Shown here: piece after piece, positions 58,387 to 64,000 of the stretch
Numbering within the stretch: position 1 is the stretch's first letter
How the letters are laid out: every line of letters starts with the position of its first letter
Assembly (NCBI GenBank): GCA_016630905.1
Contig: WBMQ01000009.1
Coordinates: 806,001-870,000 of the forward strand
Direction: 5' to 3'
DNA from: Capillidium heterosporum
Taxonomy: Eukaryota; Entomophthoromycota; Entomophthoromycetes; Entomophthorales; Capillidiaceae
DNA: 64,000 bases
Made by a program: the position numbers and the translations under genes
Notes under the pieces: model-generated
Told to the model about the DNA's origin: nothing
What the model saw: only the letters and a program-made list of their open reading frames with translations
The model's database searches: none

Positions 58387-59522
58387 AAATAAGCATCGTT
58401 ATTTATACCAAAACTTTGATAGTAGGCAAATTGGTAAGTGGTGCTCTTCAGTTTTAAATTAGTCAGGTTTCGTTCAATGTCTTTATGTAAGAGCTTGAAG
58501 CTGGCAAAAGCGGAGGGCTTTATGGGTATTGATGTCCTATTTCTATTTTTTAACTCATGCTATATGAAAGCAGCGTCTATTAAATTAATGACTTGGGATT
58601 AATAATATAAATAAAGTTACTAGATATATTGTATCTCTTTCAGCTTTAAAATTCATAATGTTATACCAGTTGTAAGATGCTTTTTAAGCGTTAACTTGAA
58701 GGCTAAGAAACATTGTAGTTACTAGAGAAATTGATTTGATATATTTTAAATGTATAGTACCATACCTGAAATATAAGTCAACTGCTTTAAATACTATCCA
58801 TTTATATTAAATATAAGGTAATGAACATAGACATTCGAACATCAAAGGTATGGTAGTAGTATATATAAGGAATTATAACATACATAAATGCAAAGGCTTA
58901 ATTTAATATTTGAAATGTTTCTGATAGTACATACTTTGTCAGTCATATAAAGAAACGAATCTAATTATCTATAAACCACCTTCATATTTACATATAAACT
59001 TCCAAAATACTCATTCATTGTCTACAAACTTAGCAGTAAGGTTACTATATTAAAAAGCAATAAGTTATCTTATAAATATCAAAAATGTTTAATTATAAAA
59101 AGTTTAATCTATTTTGCATATTTATATACTTTACAAATACAAAAGTCTATAAAATATCAAAATAGGACTCAAAAGTATTGATATATGCTTTTAACTTGGA
59201 ATTTTGTATTTAGAAATGATCAATGATGATCTTTATCATTACTAAACATATTTGGATCTAATTTCCTTACAACTTTGTTACTATTCTCCTGGCTCAGACA
59301 AATACACAAGAGATAGTGCAAATCTTTTGATTTCAAGTTTGCTGAGCTTATCCATTGAAAAGCTATTGAACTTAGAATTAAATTGCAAGTATTTTCAAAA
59401 TTAAGCAAATAGACATTGAAGAAGTAGTACTTTAGCAAAATATGGTTGGATGATCTACTTGCAGTACAAATTTTAAGGAATAGGCAAAGTTTTTGGAATC
59501 CTATCTTATAGCAGTCAACAAG
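58387..59522. other. AT-rich divergent spacer
   Basis: Between the AKR relic and NAF1. The part next to 58386 may hold more decayed AKR sequence, but nothing can be aligned confidently. Confidence 0.4.
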
Positions 59523-60953
59523 ATGGAAATCCAAAGAGAAGGCGAAGAAGTTAACAACCAAGGAATGAACATCAATGGTGAAGTACCACCAGTAGTTGAA
59601 AATGATAGCTCCAATGCTCATATCGAGAATGTAGATGTTCTGCATCGTGAAGTTCAAGAAGCTCCACAAGAAATTCAAATTGAGAATGACGAACAAAAGA
59701 TCGAAAAGGATGAAGAGGCCAGTAGTGACGATGAATCGAGTTCAACCGATATCTTAGAAGATATAAATCCAAACGAGTTCAGTGATGAAGAAGGTGCCAA
59801 CGCCCAAATTGGACCTCTCAAGACCAAAAATGAAATTTTGGAGGAGGAAGTTGAAGTCAAAATCGACTTACCCAAAACAGTGCCTTGCGAAGAAAAAATA
59901 TTCAAGCTAGGCACTATATACAGCCACATAAAACCCAACAAAATAATAATAAAGGCTGATCTAGTGGATACCAAACTCGATAAAGTCAAGGTGGTGGACG
60001 GGGATAGTTTAATATGTTTGGAAAGCCGAGACGTGATAGGCAAGATAAGTGAGACGTTCGGTCCCGTTAAGCAACCCTTCTACCTAGTGCGATTCAATTG
60101 TGAGGGACCGATTTCGTTAGTACCGCAGAGCCGTGAGCAGAGTGGTTGTTCCATTGATTTGCTCAGGTTGACTTTGGGAGAAACCAAAGGTAGTTCGAAA
60201 ACCGTCGAACAGCAAGCTGGTGTAGAGAAGGAGAGCATGCAGGAACCGGGAATTGTAAATGAGATGATCTCAGAAGTGGTACAGGAAAAAGTCACCGCCA
60301 CAAATCCAGAAGTTAGTACCACTGCTGAACTCGAGATTTCGACCAGTACTGATATCGAAAATAAGAACCAGCAGGAATCAAAAGTCGTAGATGAAGTAGC
60401 CTCAGAAGTGGAACAAGAAGCTATTACCACTGTAAACCCTAAAGCTAGTACTACGATCGTATCAGAAGTACCAACTAGTCGCATGGACCCACAAGGTCCT
60501 TACACTACCCAGATGCTGGAAGACATTGCCAAGCTGGAGTCAGTCACCACCCACATGTTCACCAAATTCGCCATCGGCCTCCCCGTCTACTATGCCCCGA
60601 GTGCCCAACTGATGACGATTGCCGACCTCATCAAGTCACAACCCAAAGGTTCTGACGCCAGTAACTTCTACGACGAGCCCATCCCCGATTCCGATCAGGA
60701 ATTCACCGACGATGAAGCTGAGCGCAACTTCAAGTCCAGCAAGAAAGCCAAGCGAAAGTTGGAGACCGAAGGTAAAGTCGACAAGCACCTAGTTACCAAC
60801 GGTGGTAAGCGCAATGGAGAGGGATATGGACATAAAGGTAAATTTACCAAGAGAGGTAGCCATTCCAAGCAGGTGTGTCTTGACGAACCTAAAGAGGATT
60901 TGGACGATGACGATTTGTTTGGAAGGGCGTTACGATCCTACGCCGACCTTTAA
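59523..60953 (+). CDS. NAF1: H/ACA snoRNP assembly factor NAF1
   Basis: A single exon of 476 residues. NAF1 occupies the Gar1 site during H/ACA snoRNP (and telomerase RNP) assembly in the nucleus. An acidic N-terminus leads to GPLKTKNEI, then the Gar1-like beta-barrel (FKLGTIYSHIKPNKIIIKA...LICLESRDVIGKISETFGPVKQPFYLVRF). A Glu/Thr/Ser-rich insert follows, then a second conserved part: LPVYYAPSAQ, KGSDASNFYDEPI and EFTDDEAE, and a Lys/Gly-rich tail. The ATG at 59523 is the first in frame; the frame stays open upstream from a TTG. The conserved barrel is split from KGSDASN by an unusually long, compositionally repetitive insert of about 110 residues. Confidence 0.92.
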   Translation: MEIQREGEEVNNQGMNINGEVPPVVENDSSNAHIENVDVLHREVQEAPQEIQIENDEQKIEKDEEASSDDESSSTDILEDINPNEFSDEEGANAQIGPLKTKNEILEEEVEVKIDLPKTVPCEEKIFKLGTIYSHIKPNKIIIKADLVDTKLDKVKVVDGDSLICLESRDVIGKISETFGPVKQPFYLVRFNCEGPISLVPQSREQSGCSIDLLRLTLGETKGSSKTVEQQAGVEKESMQEPGIVNEMISEVVQEKVTATNPEVSTTAELEISTSTDIENKNQQESKVVDEVASEVEQEAITTVNPKASTTIVSEVPTSRMDPQGPYTTQMLEDIAKLESVTTHMFTKFAIGLPVYYAPSAQLMTIADLIKSQPKGSDASNFYDEPIPDSDQEFTDDEAERNFKSSKKAKRKLETEGKVDKHLVTNGGKRNGEGYGHKGKFTKRGSHSKQVCLDEPKEDLDDDDLFGRALRSYADL

Positions 60954-61166
60954 ATTTTTATCTTATTTTTTTCTCGTCCTATTAAATATTAAACTCAATC
61001 CTTGTACTTTTAAAAATACCAAAATATAAAGATAAAATTTTAATTTATTCAATTACAAGATTTTTTGCAATGTATATTAGAGTTGGTTCTTAGTCAATTC
61101 GAATTTATCCCTTACTGATAGGTTGACTCCAATACCTTATGCGGGAATGTTGAGTAAAGTATTAAT
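60954..61166. other. Short convergent spacer
   Basis: 3' ends of NAF1 and kinesin meet here; no other signal. Confidence 0.5.
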
Positions 61167-64000
61167 TTATTCGGTTGAATTGGAGTTAATTAAGCTGACA
61201 GGTAGTGGGTTACGGATGCGTCGCGGTGGAGGTACCGGTACTGGTACTGGTGTCGGTGGTAAGCCGTAGCTACCATTATCAACTAGTTCCCCTTTGCTTT
61301 CGACTACCTTCGTCTCCACTTTGGTATCCCCTCCATTTTCGGTACGGTTGGCAACGTTCAAGTTCTGGAAGTAGGTGGTACGCCAGTTACGTTCAGCTTC
61401 CAAAGCGACTTCCAGCTCCAAAACTTTGCGGGTGAGTGCACTGATCTCAGCACTGTCCGCTTTTTCGGTGTCGTCGGTTGGGATGGTGCTTGCGGCTTGT
61501 TCGGCGCGCTTAAACATTTGCAGTTCAAGCCGGTGAACCCGTTGCTTGAGGTCACCATTAGCTCGAGTCAGCACCTTACGTTCCTGCTCCAAATCGACGA
61601 TGACCTTGTTCTGTTCTTCGATGATCTCCTCCATTTCAGCAACCTCAGCCCCATCCGCCTCAGTTTTTTCATCAATCGGTTCAGATTGGATTGGTAGCTG
61701 GATTGTTGGCTGGGACGGTAGTTGTGTAGGTAAGGTAGTCGGTAGATCTCTGATTAGGGGCGTTGGTTCCTTGGTAGTTTCCATCATACTAGTAATTCCG
61801 GCCAAATTACTCGCCAGGTTAGGGTCATAGGACAGGGACGAGTGAATGCCGCGCAACATCTCCTGGGGGTTGGTGATGTGCATTGATGAGAACCTACCGG
61901 AACGGTGCATGGATCCAAAGTTTCGGGACATGCGCAGGGAGGCGACACGCCCCAACGTCGATGTCACTTTCTTTTCGATCTCCTTCGTCTGCTCGCTGGC
62001 TTTGTCAGTGCTTTCATCGTCCCACGTAGCTTTCATCTTCTGGATCTGACAGTATTGGTTGTAAACCTTGGAAGTGTCCGGTGGCGTCGAAGCGTAGTCG
62101 GGAGACAGCGATAGAAGTAGCGCTTCCAGCTCTTGAATATACCGGCTTTTGAACTTGAGCTCGCTCAAGACGGTATCAAGATGTTCGTTTTTCTCCTTTT
62201 GCTTACCCAGGACGCTCCACCTCTGAAGCTAAAAGAAATTAGGACTTATGTTAAAATAGAATAAAGTACCAAGTTTGGAGCATTGTTGTTGGAAATGTGA
62301 ACAGACATCGGCCTAGACCTCTGCAAAACAATTAGTATAGTTCCATTGGATAAGCTACCTTGAAGACTTTATCCCCCATGGAATTTGAAGTGAGAATAAG
62401 TTTGGTCAAATGGTCGATGCGTTCCTTGTATGCAGTTCTGGCCAAATTCAGTTCCATGACTTCCTCTTCATACTAAAAAGTTGAAACATAAGTTACTATA
62501 CATTAAAATATAGTACCTTCTGATTCTTCTCCCTAAGATCTTCCAACTCACTGTCTTTAGCCTTCTCCATCTCCAAATTCGCTGCACTGAGTTTGGATTT
62601 TAAGCTATTAATCTCACCCTGGTACTTTTGTAACAGGGCTTTGTCATCGACAATCTAGTAATAAAAGGCATTAGTGTTGAGCAGCGAATATATGTATACC
62701 TTGTTAGTATGAGCCTTGGTGGTGATGGTTTTTATCCGAGAACCAAACTTCAAGGTATTCAGGGTGTCATAAACGTAAGATCCAGCAGAGTTAAAAGTAC
62801 ATATGACACCGATGCGAGAATTTCCTGAGAGTGTGGTTTGCAGTATTCGAGTCAATTTGGAGTCTCGGAATGGAACGTGACTGCTTTAATATTAGCGTTT
62901 AGTATAAGAATGATAGAGCTAGACTTACCTTTTACCCTCAGCCAATTTCGAAATTACAGTGCCTAGATTCAACAAACTAAAATTTAGAAATTAGTTTAAA
63001 GTCGAAACCTATAGATACCTTTTGTTTATAAACGCTGCTTCTTTACGACGATCTACATCGGTAGTGATCTTTTCAGAACCTGCCAAATCTATAAGGTTCT
63101 ATAAAATTCAAATTATTAACAAAATTTAGAAATATACTCAAATTACCAACTGAGAAAGTTTAACTCCATTTGTAGGCTCCTTCTTCCTTTGAAATGACAA
63201 CCCGCGCCTTTTATGGATTGAAGATAGCGTGGAACCTCCATTGTCACAGCTTTCTATAACCTATTTAGGTTAGCAACGGCATAAAAATTAAGCTTACTAT
63301 TTGGAAGATGGTGTGCGACCTTGAAGAGTGCTCATGATAGTCATTTGAAGCAACATGACGATTCGCTAGTAGAGTTAGTTATAAATAACAAATAAAACAA
63401 ACTTTCTCCTTGATCTATGATCTTCATGACTTGCTTAGGGCTTGTAACAATTTCTTCCTTCAGTGGTGCTACGTAGACACCCCTCTAAAAATAATTAATA
63501 TAAATATATAAATTAGGTTACTTGTCTATCTTCGTGGATTTTTAGATCTCCTGATTCTGGGGAAAGTAGGTCGCGTACAGTTTCATTATAGATTTCAATA
63601 TATGCTACACGAAGTAAGTATTCTTTCGAGTTCCCAGCCTATAAATGGAATTTAGCTTTCAAACATTGCTAACAATTTTACCCTTTTAATGTATTTGAAT
63701 ATATCATCAACAGCTTGCGGAATAATACCAGGGTCATCTTCGGTACCTAAATTCACAAAGTTAAAACAATACCTCTATAAGTATATACCTGTCTATTATG
63801 TAATATTTTTATATAATGGCATTTAATGTTTGCTAGAGATTTAATATATTACCATGGTCTAAATTATTGTTAGTCAAAATAAATTTAAAGCGTCAAGTTA
63901 CATAGGTTTTTCCGGATGATGTCTGACCGTAGGCAAAAAGAGTTCCTTGAAAAGTTTTAGCAATACTGCTAGCTGTAATTCAATTTACCATTATAACCAT
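61167..64000 (-). CDS. Kinesin-7 (CENP-E/Kip2-like) motor, N-terminus beyond window
   Basis: Plus-end microtubule motor; the gene continues past 64000. From the right edge: FAYGQTSSGKTY (P-loop), then micro-exons, then DDPGIIPQAVDDIF, EIYNETVRDLL, SSRSHTIFQI (switch I), LNLIDLAGSEK (switch II), NKSLLNLGTVISKL and HVPFRDSKLTRILQ. The phrase RDSKLTRILQTTLSGN...VICT points to kinesin-7. Behind the motor come a coiled coil (about 62200-62650), a charged mid-region, another coiled coil (VAEMEEIIEEQNKVIVDLEQ) and a Pro-rich C-terminus ending at 61167. The last exon covers 61167-62228. About a dozen short introns interrupt the motor. Tail length is far shorter than animal CENP-E, as in fungal kinesin-7. 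Confidence 0.9.

Noticed and set aside
59220-59696. Long minus-strand open frame over the NAF1 start
   Set aside because: Overlaps the NAF1 5' end and promoter, is hydrophobic low-complexity sequence in an AT-rich region, and has no family motif.
59675-60484. Minus-strand frames inside NAF1
   Set aside because: Ser/Thr/Leu-rich mirrors of the acidic NAF1 coding sequence.

Overview
This window looks like nuclear DNA of an early-diverging (non-Dikarya) fungus. The genes are fungal or opisthokont in type, split by many tiny GT-AG introns (mostly 35-60 nt, GTA-type donors, branch sites like CTAAC/CTAAT), and set in AT-rich spacers. The repertoire includes genes usually missing from yeasts but kept in zoosporic and zygomycete-grade fungi: RAB3GAP1, PXMP4, HMCES, TRAPPC2L and a CENP-E-like kinesin-7. 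A fungal Ste18-type G-gamma ending in a CaaX box is also present. An Entomophthoromycotina/Conidiobolus-like source would fit, but that is inference. All gene models were spliced by hand from the sequence.

Layout, left to right: cytochrome P450 (-); PIG-P/GPI19 (-) head to head with complex I NDUFA12 (+); G-protein gamma (-); a possible small membrane protein (-); COQ11-like oxidoreductase (-); signal peptidase subunit SPC2 (-); two tandem catechol O-methyltransferase (COMT) copies A and B (+); NC2-alpha/DRAP1 (+); F-box/LRR protein (-); a decayed fragment of a glycoside hydrolase gene; a protein kinase (-); the full glycoside hydrolase (-); RIX1/PELP1-like (+); a third COMT copy C (-); a 1089-residue VWA protein (+); HMCES (-) divergent from TRAPPC2L (+); USP39/SAD1 (-) divergent from RAB3GAP1 (+); PXMP4 (-); GPATCH4-like (+); secreted CAP/PR-1 protein (-); Ariadne RBR E3 ligase (+); a dead aldo-keto reductase (-); NAF1 (+); kinesin-7 (-), cut by the right edge.

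Most genes are unrelated housekeeping functions: ER/GPI/secretion (PIG-P, SPC2, TRAPPC2L, RAB3GAP1), mitochondria (NDUFA12, COQ11), ribosome and snoRNP biogenesis (RIX1, GPATCH4, NAF1), splicing (USP39), repair (HMCES), transcription (DRAP1) and ubiquitin (ARI1, F-box). The accessory component is the COMT family, the P450, the glycoside hydrolase, the CAP protein and the aldo-keto reductase relic.

Most notable observations: (1) three COMT copies with identical exon architecture, each carrying a different lesion or key-residue change; (2) four genes (USP39, ARI1, CAP protein, glycoside hydrolase) whose conserved reading frame resumes only after a +1 shift, either recurrent one-base insertions or something mechanistic; (3) consecutive 6-nt and 4-nt micro-exons in the kinesin P-loop region; (4) a tandem exon-plus-intron duplication in the kinase tail; (5) an internally duplicated, decayed 3' piece of the glycoside hydrolase gene. 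I found no tRNA, rRNA, CRISPR array or intact transposon.
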